DNA of 64,000 bases from an uncultured Prevotella sp. (GCA_946405145.1 CAMJGE010000002.1:62001-126000), one strand, 5' to 3'. Positions 50,862 to 60,507 are shown, counted from the stretch's first letter. Program-made: numbers and translations. Notes: generated by a model not told the origin, from the letters alone.

Positions 50862-51974
50862 ATGAAGTACTGCAAGAAATGTTGTATGCCGGATACTCGT
50901 CCTGGCATCAAGTTTGATGAAGAAGGTGTGTGTTCTGCATGCCGTAGTTATGAGCACCGTGCAAAAGTAGATTGGGATGCACGATGGAAGGAGTTTGGGG
51001 CTATTTGTGATAAATATAGAGGCATGAATGGGCCTGACGGATATGACTGTATGATAGCAGTAAGTGGAGGTAAAGATAGTCATTACCAGACTTATCTTAT
51101 GAAGGAAGTTATGCATATGAACCCTTTGTTGGTGTCAGCAGCAGATAATTTCCCCATGACAGAGGCAGGAAAGCATAATATAAAGAACATATCCGAGGCA
51201 TTTGGATGCGACTTGGTAGTATTAAATCCGAATTTAAAGGCTCAAAAAAAGGTAATGAGGTATACCTTTGAGAAGTATGGCAAACCAACATATTTCGTAG
51301 ATAGATATATCTATACCTATCCTCTTTGGATGGCACTGAAATTCAATACTCCTCTTCTTGTATATGGAGAAAATGTAGGATGGGAATATGGAGGCGCTGA
51401 TGGTATTGAGACATATTCAGCCCGTGATCAGATTAACAATGGTGTAGGTAGCGGCATTCCTGACGAGGAAATCATTGAACAATGTGGTATTAGTAGAAAG
51501 GATTTGAATTTCTTCGCCCCCCCCTCAAAGGATCAACTCGCTTTGCTCGACCCCATTTATATCAGTTACTTCACACCATGGAACAGTTTTAAGAACTATG
51601 AAATTGCCAAAAAATTCGGGTTCCATGATTTAACTCATGAATGGACACGTACCCACCATGTAGAACAGTTTGATCAGGTAGACACCCCGGCTTATTTGGT
51701 TCATTCATGGTTGAAGTATCCTAAGTTTGGACATGCCTCCGCAACGGACTATGCTTCTCGTATGGTCCGTTATGGTATGATATCCCGTGAAGAAGGCTTT
51801 AAGATGATAGATGAACACGATGGAAATTTAGACCCACGTTCAGTGCGCGAATTCTGTGAGTTCTTAGGCTACACCGAAAAGGAATTCTGGGACATTATGG
51901 ACAATCTCTATAACCGCGACCTATTTGAAAAGAACAATTTTGGCAAATGGGTATTAAAGAGAGTTGAACGCTAA
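50862..51974 (+). CDS. N-acetyl sugar amidotransferase (WbpG/PseA type)
   Basis: 370 residues. Zinc-ribbon-like start CKKCCMPDTRPG ... CSACRSYE, then an ATP-pyrophosphatase domain with SGGKDSHYQTY (about 67-77) and GENVGWEYGG. This is the WbpG/PseA/LegN-like family, which makes acetamidino groups on ManNAc3NAmA or on pseudaminic and legionaminic acids. WbpG normally works with HisH- and HisF-like partners; none is visible in the window. The position right after legF suggests an acetamidino form of the nonulosonic acid or its precursor. Confidence 0.85.
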   Translation: MKYCKKCCMPDTRPGIKFDEEGVCSACRSYEHRAKVDWDARWKEFGAICDKYRGMNGPDGYDCMIAVSGGKDSHYQTYLMKEVMHMNPLLVSAADNFPMTEAGKHNIKNISEAFGCDLVVLNPNLKAQKKVMRYTFEKYGKPTYFVDRYIYTYPLWMALKFNTPLLVYGENVGWEYGGADGIETYSARDQINNGVGSGIPDEEIIEQCGISRKDLNFFAPPSKDQLALLDPIYISYFTPWNSFKNYEIAKKFGFHDLTHEWTRTHHVEQFDQVDTPAYLVHSWLKYPKFGHASATDYASRMVRYGMISREEGFKMIDEHDGNLDPRSVREFCEFLGYTEKEFWDIMDNLYNRDLFEKNNFGKWVLKRVER

Positions 51975-51977
51975 GAT

Positions 51978-53024
51978 ATGGTAGAAAAAAAATATATTAT
52001 ACATCATAATGATCCGCTGCTATCTGCTTTAAAACAAATAAATAGCTTAGCGGATCATCCTCTTGTCCTTTTTGTCGTTGATGACAATGATAGGATGGTA
52101 GGGACTCTGACAGACGGAGACTCAAGGAGAGCTTTGATTTCAGGAACATCCATCAATGACCCTATTTCAAAGGTCATTAACCGTAATTTTCAGTCATTGA
52201 CTGACGGCGTTGACTATGATGTCCGTCATTTGCATGAACAGAAGAAAAAAAGAATGCATCTAGTTCCTATCCTGGATAAGGAACGTCATATTGTAGATAT
52301 TATAAATTTAGATCGGTATCGAACAAAGCTTCCTGTTGATGCTGTCATTATGGCTGGAGGAAAAGGAGAAAGGTTACGTCCATTAACTGAAAAAAAACCA
52401 AAACCTTTGCTGAAAGTTGGAGACAAATGTATCATCGATTATAATATAGACAACCTCATAGAATGTGGTGTAGAGCATATATCCGTGACGGTAAACTATC
52501 TTAAAGAGCAATTGGAAGAGCACTATGACAAGCCAAGAAATGGTGTTAAAATTCAAACGGTGAGGGAACCTAAATTTTTAGGAACAATCGGGGGGCTTCA
52601 GTTCGTACCTCAATTCCATAATGATACTATTCTTTTGATGAATAGTGATCTTTTTACGAATATAGATTTCGAGAATTTTTTCCTTCACTTTGAAGAGCAT
52701 AAGGCAGATATGTCTGCAGCAGCTATTCCATACAGCATTTCAGTACCATACGGGATATTTACTATTGAAGATCAACGCAATATAAGGGGTATCTTGGAGA
52801 AGCCAACCTATAATTACTATGCGAATGCGGGTATTTATCTAATTAGGCGTGAAATGTTAGAAAAGTATATACCTAGAGATGCATTCTTTAATGCTACAGA
52901 CTTTATGGAAAAGCTAATAGCTGAAGGGAGAAAATTGGTAAGATTCCCATTATCTGGTTATTGGATTGATATCGGAAATAAACAAGAGTATGCAAAGGCT
53001 CAGGATTTAGTGAAACATTTGTGA
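51978..53024 (+). CDS. ptmE: CBS-domain nucleotidyltransferase (PtmE-like)
   Basis: 348 residues: two N-terminal CBS motifs (about 1-115, LFVVDDNDRMVGTLTDGDSRR; VPILDKERHIVDII) and a nucleotidyltransferase (about 118-348, DAVIMAGGKGERLRPLTEKKPKPLL, MNSDLFTNIDF). The same fusion is found in Campylobacter PtmE, which makes GDP-glucosamine at the start of the GDP-linked legionaminic route. That would mean LegB acts on a GDP-sugar here, which is inference. Start 3 bp after the amidotransferase. Confidence 0.83.
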   Translation: MVEKKYIIHHNDPLLSALKQINSLADHPLVLFVVDDNDRMVGTLTDGDSRRALISGTSINDPISKVINRNFQSLTDGVDYDVRHLHEQKKKRMHLVPILDKERHIVDIINLDRYRTKLPVDAVIMAGGKGERLRPLTEKKPKPLLKVGDKCIIDYNIDNLIECGVEHISVTVNYLKEQLEEHYDKPRNGVKIQTVREPKFLGTIGGLQFVPQFHNDTILLMNSDLFTNIDFENFFLHFEEHKADMSAAAIPYSISVPYGIFTIEDQRNIRGILEKPTYNYYANAGIYLIRREMLEKYIPRDAFFNATDFMEKLIAEGRKLVRFPLSGYWIDIGNKQEYAKAQDLVKHL

Positions 53025-53045
53025 TACATAATTAAAAATAGTTAT

Positions 53046-54002
53046 ATGAAGACAATTTTATTAGCGGGAGCGGGAAATATAGGAAGCCGCCACTTGCAAG
53101 GAGCGACAAAATCGCACAATGATTTGGATATTTGGGTGCTTGATTTGAACGAAGAGGCTCTAAAAATATCCAAGGAGCGCTTTGAGCAAATGCCTGAAAA
53201 CGGGAATAAGTTAACACATTACGTTACTTCTTTGGAGGATGTTCCGTCCGACATTGATGTGGCTATTGTGGCCACAGGTTCAAAACCTCGCGCCGCCATT
53301 GTTAAAAACATCTTGGCGTCAAAGAATGTTAAGTATATGGTACTTGAGAAATTCCTGTTTGGGAAAATCTCTGAATATGCAGAGATAGGCGAACTGCTGA
53401 AAACAAAAGGGGTGAAAACATGGGTGAATTGTCCATATAGGTTGTTTAAAGGTTATAAACAACTCAAAAACAAACTAGACGTAAGCCACCCGATTATTGC
53501 ATCTTTTGGAAATGGAGGTAATTGGGGGCTTTGCTGTAATGCCATTCATTTTATTGACATTTTTATGTATCTAGTTGGTCAGGAGGACTATACAGTAGAC
53601 CTTTCAAAATTAGAAAAGGAAGTGTTAGAAAGCAAACGCCCTGGCTATGTTGAATTGATTGGCGATATGACAATTAATACGCCGAAGGGTGATTCGTTAA
53701 CATTACAAACCTCAAAAGAGGGAGAGTTCATTCAACAAATAAAGATGAAGAATGGTAATCATACAATCACTGTTGATGAAAACGCCAATACGATAAACTT
53801 TGATGGTGAAGTATTTCCTCTTGGATTCACTTTCCAAAGTGGTTTAACAGGAGCTTTGATAGATGACCTTGTAGAAAAAGATACGTGCTCGCTCTCTTCT
53901 TATGAAACATCATCGCATTATCACATTCAGTTCCTGAATGCGGTTGCTCCATTTATTAATAATATAAAAGGTTGGGGCACAGACGCCTGCCCTATAACAT
54001 AA
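53046..54002 (+). CDS. Gfo/Idh/MocA-family oxidoreductase (first of two)
   Basis: 318 residues. NAD-binding LLAGAGNIGSRHLQG at the N-terminus, VAIVATGSKPRAAIV, and VLEKFLFGKI, where the family's EKP motif reads EKF. The C-terminal half has WVNCPYRLF and WGLCCNAIHFIDIF with a His in the expected catalytic region. With its neighbour it may provide an amino- or keto-sugar for the PtmE step, as suggested for PtmF/PtmA in Campylobacter. The substrate is unknown. Confidence 0.78.
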   Translation: MKTILLAGAGNIGSRHLQGATKSHNDLDIWVLDLNEEALKISKERFEQMPENGNKLTHYVTSLEDVPSDIDVAIVATGSKPRAAIVKNILASKNVKYMVLEKFLFGKISEYAEIGELLKTKGVKTWVNCPYRLFKGYKQLKNKLDVSHPIIASFGNGGNWGLCCNAIHFIDIFMYLVGQEDYTVDLSKLEKEVLESKRPGYVELIGDMTINTPKGDSLTLQTSKEGEFIQQIKMKNGNHTITVDENANTINFDGEVFPLGFTFQSGLTGALIDDLVEKDTCSLSSYETSSHYHIQFLNAVAPFINNIKGWGTDACPIT

Positions 54003-54022
54003 ACAAAAGAAAGGATATTAAT

Positions 54023-54961
54023 ATGATTTGGATTATTGGAGCGGGCGGTATGGCTCGCGAATATGCAAAGGTACTTAATGCACTTGATAGAAAATTCATC
54101 TGCATCGGTCGTGGAGAAAAATCAGCCAAGGAGTTTGAAGAATCTACAGGAGTACCAGCATTCGTTGGTGGACTCGACAAGTATCTTGAAGATAAGCCTA
54201 CTTTACCTGAAGCAGTAATAGTTGCTACAGTAGAGAAATCACATGTCCCTAACTGTCTTGCTTTGATGAAGTATGGTGTTAAGAGAATTCTCTGTGAGAA
54301 GCCTGGCTTTTTATATCCAAACGAGTTGGATGAAGTAGTCAAATTAAGTAAAGAGAAAGGTGCAGATATTTTTTATGCATATAACCGCAGATTTTATTCT
54401 TCTGTCTTGGCGGCAGAGAAGATAATAGAGGAAGATGGCGGTATCCTTTCGTTCAACTTCGAATTTACTGAGTGGGGTCATGTTATAGCAACTTATGGTT
54501 TCCCTAAAGAAACACTGGATAATTGGTTCTACGCAAATTCTACCCATGTGGTTGACTTGGCATTCTTTTTGGGTGGTAACCCCGTTGAGATGACATGCTT
54601 TTCCAAAGATGAGATTGATTGGCACAAACCTTCTAATTTTGCGGGTGTTGGAAAGACCGACAAGGGAGCTTTGTTTAATTACCAAGCGAATTGGAATGCT
54701 CCTGGTCGATGGGCTGTTGAGTTGCTGACTGCTAAGCATCGAATTTATCTCAAACCGATGGAGCAATTACAGTTGCAAGATAAAGGTAGTGTTAAGGTTT
54801 ACCCAGTAGAAATAGATGATCATTTAGATAAGGAGTTCAAGCCAGGATTCTATTTGGAGACAAAGGCATTTCTAGATGGTGATTGTGGACGGCTTTGTTC
54901 TATGGAGCAGCAGAAAAACCATACAGAGATGATTTATAAGAATATTTTAGACAAATTGTAA
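54023..54961 (+). CDS. Gfo/Idh/MocA-family oxidoreductase (second of two)
   Basis: The ATG at 54023 has AAAGGA 7-12 bp upstream; a longer frame from 53972 overlaps the previous gene and is less likely. 312 residues: MIWIIGAGGMAREYAKVLN, AVIVATVEKSHVPNCLALM, ILCEKPGFL with an intact EKP, AYNRRFYSSVL and NSTHVVDLAFFLGG. It is more canonical than the first dehydrogenase and only distantly similar to it, so the two are not a recent duplication. It probably acts in the same sugar precursor route. Confidence 0.78.
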   Translation: MIWIIGAGGMAREYAKVLNALDRKFICIGRGEKSAKEFEESTGVPAFVGGLDKYLEDKPTLPEAVIVATVEKSHVPNCLALMKYGVKRILCEKPGFLYPNELDEVVKLSKEKGADIFYAYNRRFYSSVLAAEKIIEEDGGILSFNFEFTEWGHVIATYGFPKETLDNWFYANSTHVVDLAFFLGGNPVEMTCFSKDEIDWHKPSNFAGVGKTDKGALFNYQANWNAPGRWAVELLTAKHRIYLKPMEQLQLQDKGSVKVYPVEIDDHLDKEFKPGFYLETKAFLDGDCGRLCSMEQQKNHTEMIYKNILDKL

Positions 54962-55119
54962 TAACTGATGAGATGTCGGAAATATGATTTCTAAAGCGAT
55001 TTTATGACAAAAGGATAAGATGTGACGATATAATGGATAAAAGGGGCAAATAGGCATTAAGAAAAAATATTTAATACCGCCTTCTATCCTTAATTGAAAT
55101 AAAGTGAAGATAGAAGAAA

Positions 55120-55779
55120 ATGAAAGTATTATGCATAGGGGATTCAATGGGCATGCCGAGATCTGGCGTGTTATACGAAGATACCTGGTTTTATAAGATT
55201 CAACATGATTATCCTCAATATGTGTTTATAGATAAATTTAAAAGGAATCTTATATCTCGTGAATATTTTAATGATGATTATACAAGAAATTATAGTCCCG
55301 ATATGGTAATAATGCAAGGCGGTATCTGCGATTGTTCTCCAAGGATTATCAATGAAAAGTGGATTGTATGGAAAGTTCTTCTGATTGTGATTAAAAAATT
55401 AAAAATTGAAGGTGTGTTTTGGAGGATTATTAAGTGCTTCTTTAATAGGAATAATGAAAAAAGGGTTTGGAATCCCTTTGAGAATTTTCAGGACGAAATA
55501 AATTCGTATATTAATATATTGCTACAATCCGGGGTTTCCAAGATTATTTTAATTGCTATCTGCACTCCCTCATTGGAACTACAAGAGCGATCGCCGCTAT
55601 TGATAAAAAATATCAACAAATACAACAATGTGTACAGATTGTTATCTGAGGAATATAAAGGCAAAGTGGAATACATCGACCCGTTAAATATTCCAGATGA
55701 CAACAGATATGTTGACGGCTATCATTGTAATGCAAAAGGTCATCAGATTGTATATGAAGCTCTAAAACAATATTTATAG
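55120..55779 (+). CDS. SGNH/GDSL-type hydrolase
   Basis: 219 residues. The nucleophile motif GDSMGMP lies at residues 7-13, a block-II-like QGGICDCSP near 67, and the C-terminal VDGYHCNAKGHQIV supplies the Asp and His of the triad (about 200-205). There is no signal peptide, so it acts in the cytoplasm unless another route exists. In glycan loci such proteins are O-acetyl esterases or transferases. The region is very AT-rich from here to about 61.5 kb. Confidence 0.8.
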   Translation: MKVLCIGDSMGMPRSGVLYEDTWFYKIQHDYPQYVFIDKFKRNLISREYFNDDYTRNYSPDMVIMQGGICDCSPRIINEKWIVWKVLLIVIKKLKIEGVFWRIIKCFFNRNNEKRVWNPFENFQDEINSYINILLQSGVSKIILIAICTPSLELQERSPLLIKNINKYNNVYRLLSEEYKGKVEYIDPLNIPDDNRYVDGYHCNAKGHQIVYEALKQYL

Positions 55780-55781
55780 CA

Positions 55782-57224
55782 ATGTCTGATTACAAAAACT
55801 TATTGAGGCATTCTGGTAATTATTTGCTGGCGACTATCGCTACTAAGGCATTGTCGTTCGTATCAATACCTGTTTATACTTCTTTGTTGACGGTTGAGGA
55901 ATATGGCGTTTTTAATGTTTTTATGTCTACTGCAGGATTAGCTGCTGTGATCTTAACTTTGAACACTGAAGTTGCCATTGGGCGATATTATTATGATGCA
56001 AAAAATGAAGAAGATTTTAAGAGATTTGTTGGAACTTCGGTAAGAATAAGTCTTGTCGTATTTTGTAGTCTAAGTTTTCTTCTTGTTATATTATCTAAAC
56101 CATTATCTCTGTTTCTTGGATTTGATACCTTATTAACACTAGCGATCATACCTGTTAGTTTGTATACAGTCATGAACAGTGTTTTTGTTCAGATATACCA
56201 ACCACTGTTAAAAAGTAGAAAAATTGCAATAGTAAGTAGCCTACAGGCATATATATCATTTGCGCTCTCAGTAGTGGCTATTATGTTATTAAATGAAAAA
56301 AGGTATTATGGTCAGGTAATCGGAACGTTGTTGGCAATGCTTTTTATCGCCAATTATTCTGTTCGGCAGATTAATGCTTATTGCACTCCTTGTTTTGATA
56401 AAAGATTTATAAAGTATATATTAAGTTATTCCATACCTAATCTCCCATACGCATTGAGTTCATTAATTATAGCTCAGTTTGGAAAACTCATAATTGGTCA
56501 ACAGCAGGGATTTGAGGCTGCAGGTCTTTATAGTTATGCTTCTAATATTGCGGCATTAATGTGTATCATTATTTCTGTTACCAACTCCGCATGGATTCCA
56601 TATTTTTTCACTTATATGAATATAAAAGATTATAAAAGTATTAACAATGATTACGATTTGATATGGAGAGTGACATTAATTGGAGCGGGCATGCTCTCTC
56701 TCTTTAATTATGAGATAGGGTTTTTCTTAGGTAGGCCTGAGTATTTACATCAGCTTTATTTAATTCCTATATTAATAATTGGTTATTGCTTTTATCAATG
56801 GTCTTATGTTTTTTTGAGAAATGTGGGATACGAAAAGCGGATGATATGGAATGCAGTGATTGTTATTAGTGGTGGTTTCTCTAACATTTTATTGAATTCA
56901 ATATTGATTAATAATTTTAAAGAGTTGGGAGTTGCAATTTCCTTTTCCATATCCTATTTAATAATGTTTATAATTGGATGGATTATTAATTCTTTTGTCC
57001 TTAAGACATATACTCCCGCTATGAGAATGTTTGCTGTCCCATTCTTTTTTTTATTAATTTTCCTATCTTATATTATAATTAATCCAACAACTGACATCTC
57101 ATTAACAGCGATATCTTTAAAGATTGTAATCTTCATTGTATTCATGATATTTATAATGTTTAAGTGGAGATCTAAAATACTTCAATTGCTCTTTTCTATT
57201 ATAGGAAGACAGTCTATTAACTAA
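55782..57224 (+). CDS. wzx: Polysaccharide flippase (Wzx)
   Basis: 480 residues, twelve or more predicted transmembrane helices, with the start NYLLATIATKALSFVSIPVYTSLLTVEEYG typical of the PST/Wzx family (N-terminal helix followed by an LT..EYG motif). It would move the undecaprenyl-linked repeat unit to the periplasm. A Wzy-like protein follows 2 kb downstream, consistent with a Wzx/Wzy-dependent pathway. ATG is 2 bp after the esterase stop. Confidence 0.88.
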   Translation: MSDYKNLLRHSGNYLLATIATKALSFVSIPVYTSLLTVEEYGVFNVFMSTAGLAAVILTLNTEVAIGRYYYDAKNEEDFKRFVGTSVRISLVVFCSLSFLLVILSKPLSLFLGFDTLLTLAIIPVSLYTVMNSVFVQIYQPLLKSRKIAIVSSLQAYISFALSVVAIMLLNEKRYYGQVIGTLLAMLFIANYSVRQINAYCTPCFDKRFIKYILSYSIPNLPYALSSLIIAQFGKLIIGQQQGFEAAGLYSYASNIAALMCIIISVTNSAWIPYFFTYMNIKDYKSINNDYDLIWRVTLIGAGMLSLFNYEIGFFLGRPEYLHQLYLIPILIIGYCFYQWSYVFLRNVGYEKRMIWNAVIVISGGFSNILLNSILINNFKELGVAISFSISYLIMFIIGWIINSFVLKTYTPAMRMFAVPFFFLLIFLSYIIINPTTDISLTAISLKIVIFIVFMIFIMFKWRSKILQLLFSIIGRQSIN

Positions 57225-57239
57225 TTAAAGATAAATAAT

Positions 57240-58277
57240 ATGTGTAAATTGTATAATATCCCCTCCCCCTTTGAAAAATATGTTCCGTCTGTATTTGTAG
57301 TGAGTTCCCCATTGCAAATTCTTTGTGCATTATCAGCAATTAAACAGTTGGAAATAAAGGAATATAAAATAATTGTGTATCTACTCAAGGGAGACTGCCG
57401 TAAAACTCAGATGATTAATTTGATGGAGAAGAACAACATCAAGTATACTCTAATATCCTATATTAATATATTTACTATTCAATTAGTTAAGTTGTTTGCC
57501 ATTATACGTAGAAAAAATGAGTATTCTCGTCTTTTTATTGGGGATATAAGGAACATTGTAGAGATATTCATTGGATATTGTCATGTTTCAGATAATTCAA
57601 CTGTAGTTAGTCTGGATGATGGCAATGGCATAATTGCCATATTAAAGAACAAAGCGAGCCGCCTTACAACAAATTGTAATTTAAAAATATTGAATACGAT
57701 ATTCAAATATAGGCACCTTTATCCATATAAAAATTTGTTAACTATATATTCGGATATACCAAACCCAAATTATTGTATTAAGGAACTGCAATTAAATAAT
57801 GTCGCTAGTTCTTCTGATAGAAAAAGAGGATATAAAAATGTTATAATTGTTGGAACATATATTGCCGCTTACTGTGAACCTGTGGGAATTTCAGAACAAG
57901 ATTTCATTAAAAGGCTTTCTGCTCTGATGAAAAAAATAAAGGCAGATTATCCAAATGAAGAAGTGATTTTTGTACCCCATGGTCGGGAAAATAGCAATTA
58001 TGGTGAAGTTCTTTGTAAAGAGAACGGTTGCACATATAAAAGACCTAACATTATGATAGAGTTAGAATTGCTGGATTCTCCCTTTATACCGAAAGCAATT
58101 TATGGATTTACTTCTGGAGCATTATTTACTTTAAAAAAAATGTTTCCAGAGACAAGAGTTGTTAACATTCTCTTTGACATGGGTAAAAACGTGAAAGAAT
58201 CATATAATGAATATATAGACATTTCGGATTATTTTGTTAAGAATGGAATCGAATTGTACAAGGACAAACTTTATTGA
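57240..58277 (+). CDS. Sialyltransferase-like protein (GT52 / polysialyltransferase-like)
   Basis: 345 residues. The start FVVSSPLQILCALSAIKQL is the hallmark of GT52 and related bacterial sialyltransferases. An acidic-acidic-Gly motif occurs in SLDDGNGI (about 125), and FVPHGREN (about 245) is at the place of the His-Pro motif, with Gly for Pro. GFTSGALFTLKKMFP (about 285) gives the Ser-rich CMP-binding segment. I infer that it transfers the CMP-activated nonulosonic acid made by the legI/G/F genes. It is diverged enough that the sugar is uncertain. Confidence 0.7.
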   Translation: MCKLYNIPSPFEKYVPSVFVVSSPLQILCALSAIKQLEIKEYKIIVYLLKGDCRKTQMINLMEKNNIKYTLISYINIFTIQLVKLFAIIRRKNEYSRLFIGDIRNIVEIFIGYCHVSDNSTVVSLDDGNGIIAILKNKASRLTTNCNLKILNTIFKYRHLYPYKNLLTIYSDIPNPNYCIKELQLNNVASSSDRKRGYKNVIIVGTYIAAYCEPVGISEQDFIKRLSALMKKIKADYPNEEVIFVPHGRENSNYGEVLCKENGCTYKRPNIMIELELLDSPFIPKAIYGFTSGALFTLKKMFPETRVVNILFDMGKNVKESYNEYIDISDYFVKNGIELYKDKLY

Positions 58278-58305
58278 GCATTTGATTTTTTAATAGCAAT
58301 ATAAT

Positions 58306-59178
58306 ATGAATACAAAAGAGATTATAAGATATAGTATTATTATACCACATAAGAATTGTCCATCCTTGTTAATTAGGTGCTTAAAAAGCATCCCTCGGAA
58401 AGACGATATTGAAATAATAATAGTGGACGACAACAGCGATAATGATAAAAAACCTATTATAGATAGAGATGATGCCAAAATACTATTTTTAAATAAAGCC
58501 CAGTCAAATGGTGCTGGTAAGGCTAGAAATGTAGGATTATCAAATACAAGGGGGAGGTGGATTCTCTTTGCAGATTCAGACGATTATTTTGTAGACAATT
58601 TCTACGAAATAATTTCAGGGCATTCTGATTCGAAGGCAGATATGATTCTATTTAAATCCAATTCTGTAATTAGTGATACTCTCGAGCAATCAGATCGCCA
58701 TCTTTCTATGAACGAGAAATTAGACAGATACTTTAGGGGGGAGATTAGTGCAAAGTTAGCATCTCTTGATATAGAAGTACCATGGTGTAAGATGTTAAGT
58801 GCTGATTTTCTTAATAAAAATAATATTAAATTTGATGAAGTATTAGCATCTAACGATACCATGTTTTCAACAAAAGCGACTTGTCTGGCAAATAACATCG
58901 AGATCTCAAACAGTATCCTCTATGTAGTAACATATCGTGATGGTAGCCTATGGACTACAAGAAAAGCTCCTTCTAATTATTTGACCAGAATAAATGTATA
59001 TATTGATAGAGCTAAGTATTTGAAAGCTCATGGTTTTGTGCCATCACCCCTTCTATTATCTTATTTCTCATTTGGTTATATCGATATGAGATCAAATTTA
59101 ATGGCTTTATGGGCAATAATAAAAAACGGATGCCTGTTTACAGGTATATTTCATTATCTTATAAAGAGGATGCACTAG
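58306..59178 (+). CDS. Glycosyltransferase family 2
   Basis: 290 residues. YSIIIPHKNCPSLLIRCLKS, IIVDDNSDN, AGKARNVGLSNTRGRWILFADSDDYF: the GT-A fold with the DSDD metal site (about 90). VPWCKML and SNDTMFSTKATC carry the family's W-C and ND pattern. No transmembrane segments. It adds one residue of the repeat unit; donor and acceptor are unknown. Confidence 0.85.
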   Translation: MNTKEIIRYSIIIPHKNCPSLLIRCLKSIPRKDDIEIIIVDDNSDNDKKPIIDRDDAKILFLNKAQSNGAGKARNVGLSNTRGRWILFADSDDYFVDNFYEIISGHSDSKADMILFKSNSVISDTLEQSDRHLSMNEKLDRYFRGEISAKLASLDIEVPWCKMLSADFLNKNNIKFDEVLASNDTMFSTKATCLANNIEISNSILYVVTYRDGSLWTTRKAPSNYLTRINVYIDRAKYLKAHGFVPSPLLLSYFSFGYIDMRSNLMALWAIIKNGCLFTGIFHYLIKRMH

Positions 59179-59188
59179 CAATGGTCTT

Positions 59189-60478
59189 ATGAAACTCAAT
59201 AAATATTTGTATTTAATCTTATTTGTCTTTCTATTTCAGCCTCCGATTATCCCTATATCTCTAATATATATTCTGGGGCCATTCGTATTAATGCTAATAC
59301 TTCGATATAATAATAAAACAGTAGGGAATATTCTATACAAGAGTAAAATATTGTGGTTGTCTCATTTCTTATTAATACTAGCATTCTATCTGGTCTTAAT
59401 TAACTCCCTAGATATTTTGATTGTAGGTGATAAGGGAATATTACTTGCTAGATTAAGGAGCTTTAATCAATTATTGCTACTCCCAGGTATACAATTTATA
59501 TTAATAACGTATCTGTTAATAATATATGAGAAGAATAATTATTCGCTATTTGACGTAGTTAGACTATTAATGCTAGCTGGTTGTGTCCAGGGATTATGTG
59601 CAATTGTCGCATTTTTAGTGCCGCCTGTTCGGTCATTGTTCCTTGCTATGGGGCCTGAAACATTATATACTAATGAATGGTATTTGGAAAGAAGAGGTTA
59701 TGGATTCAGTTCGGTTCTCATAGATACATTCGGCTTTGGCATGGGGCTAATAGCAGGTTATATAGTGTTGTATGATTGGCGTAAAAAAATAAGAAAAATA
59801 TATGTAGTACTTTCTCTATTGTTGATATTATTTTCCATTGCAGTGAATTCTAGAACTGGCATTCTGGTGTTTGTAATTGCTTTACTTATACGTCTTTTAT
59901 ACGATAGGAATATATTTAAAGTCCTGATTAAATTAACTATATTAACAGCTCTTAGTGGTATTATTATATCCTTTGCTCAAAAAATTGCTGAAGTTGGTGT
60001 TAAAAGCGAGAACTATACGATAGCATGGATAAGTATAGCTTTTTCTCAAATTATGGATTTATTTTCTTCTGACGGAGCTACAGTTGACGAGATGGTGTTT
60101 ATAAGTGAATTTGTTGATTTTCCTCATAATTTTTTTGAGTTTTTATTTGGCTCTGGTCATTGGATATATGATACAGGTAAAGAATTGGGATTTAGGTCGG
60201 ATATCGGCTGGTTTAATTTATTTTGGGAATTTGGAGTGTTGGGAACGGTTATATTAATAACGGGAATGATTTGTTTTATGATTAGGCCATTTTTCCTTAG
60301 CATCGATGACCAGTTAAGGCGAATTTGTCTATTTAATACCATATCGTATTTGATCGTATTAATTAAGGCTATACTCTTAGGATATAACCCGGGCTCGTTT
60401 GTGATATATTATTTTACCTTTTGTTCTTATTATTTAATATGGAAACAAAAGGAAACTAATATTAAATATATTAATTAG
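59189..60478 (+). CDS. wzy: O-antigen polymerase-like protein (Wzy)
   Basis: 429 residues, about eleven transmembrane helices, and a large periplasmic loop (about 295-345, GSGHWIYDTGKELGFRSDIGWFNLFWEFG) as in Wzy polymerases. Segments such as NSRTGILVFVIALLIRLL (about 210) resemble the Wzy_C/O-antigen ligase pattern. It would polymerise repeat units in the periplasm. Ligase versus polymerase cannot be separated by sequence, but the position beside wzx favours Wzy. Confidence 0.8.
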   Translation: MKLNKYLYLILFVFLFQPPIIPISLIYILGPFVLMLILRYNNKTVGNILYKSKILWLSHFLLILAFYLVLINSLDILIVGDKGILLARLRSFNQLLLLPGIQFILITYLLIIYEKNNYSLFDVVRLLMLAGCVQGLCAIVAFLVPPVRSLFLAMGPETLYTNEWYLERRGYGFSSVLIDTFGFGMGLIAGYIVLYDWRKKIRKIYVVLSLLLILFSIAVNSRTGILVFVIALLIRLLYDRNIFKVLIKLTILTALSGIIISFAQKIAEVGVKSENYTIAWISIAFSQIMDLFSSDGATVDEMVFISEFVDFPHNFFEFLFGSGHWIYDTGKELGFRSDIGWFNLFWEFGVLGTVILITGMICFMIRPFFLSIDDQLRRICLFNTISYLIVLIKAILLGYNPGSFVIYYFTFCSYYLIWKQKETNIKYIN

Positions 60479-60507
60479 CATCATTTATATTTTAAAATAC
60501 TATTACG

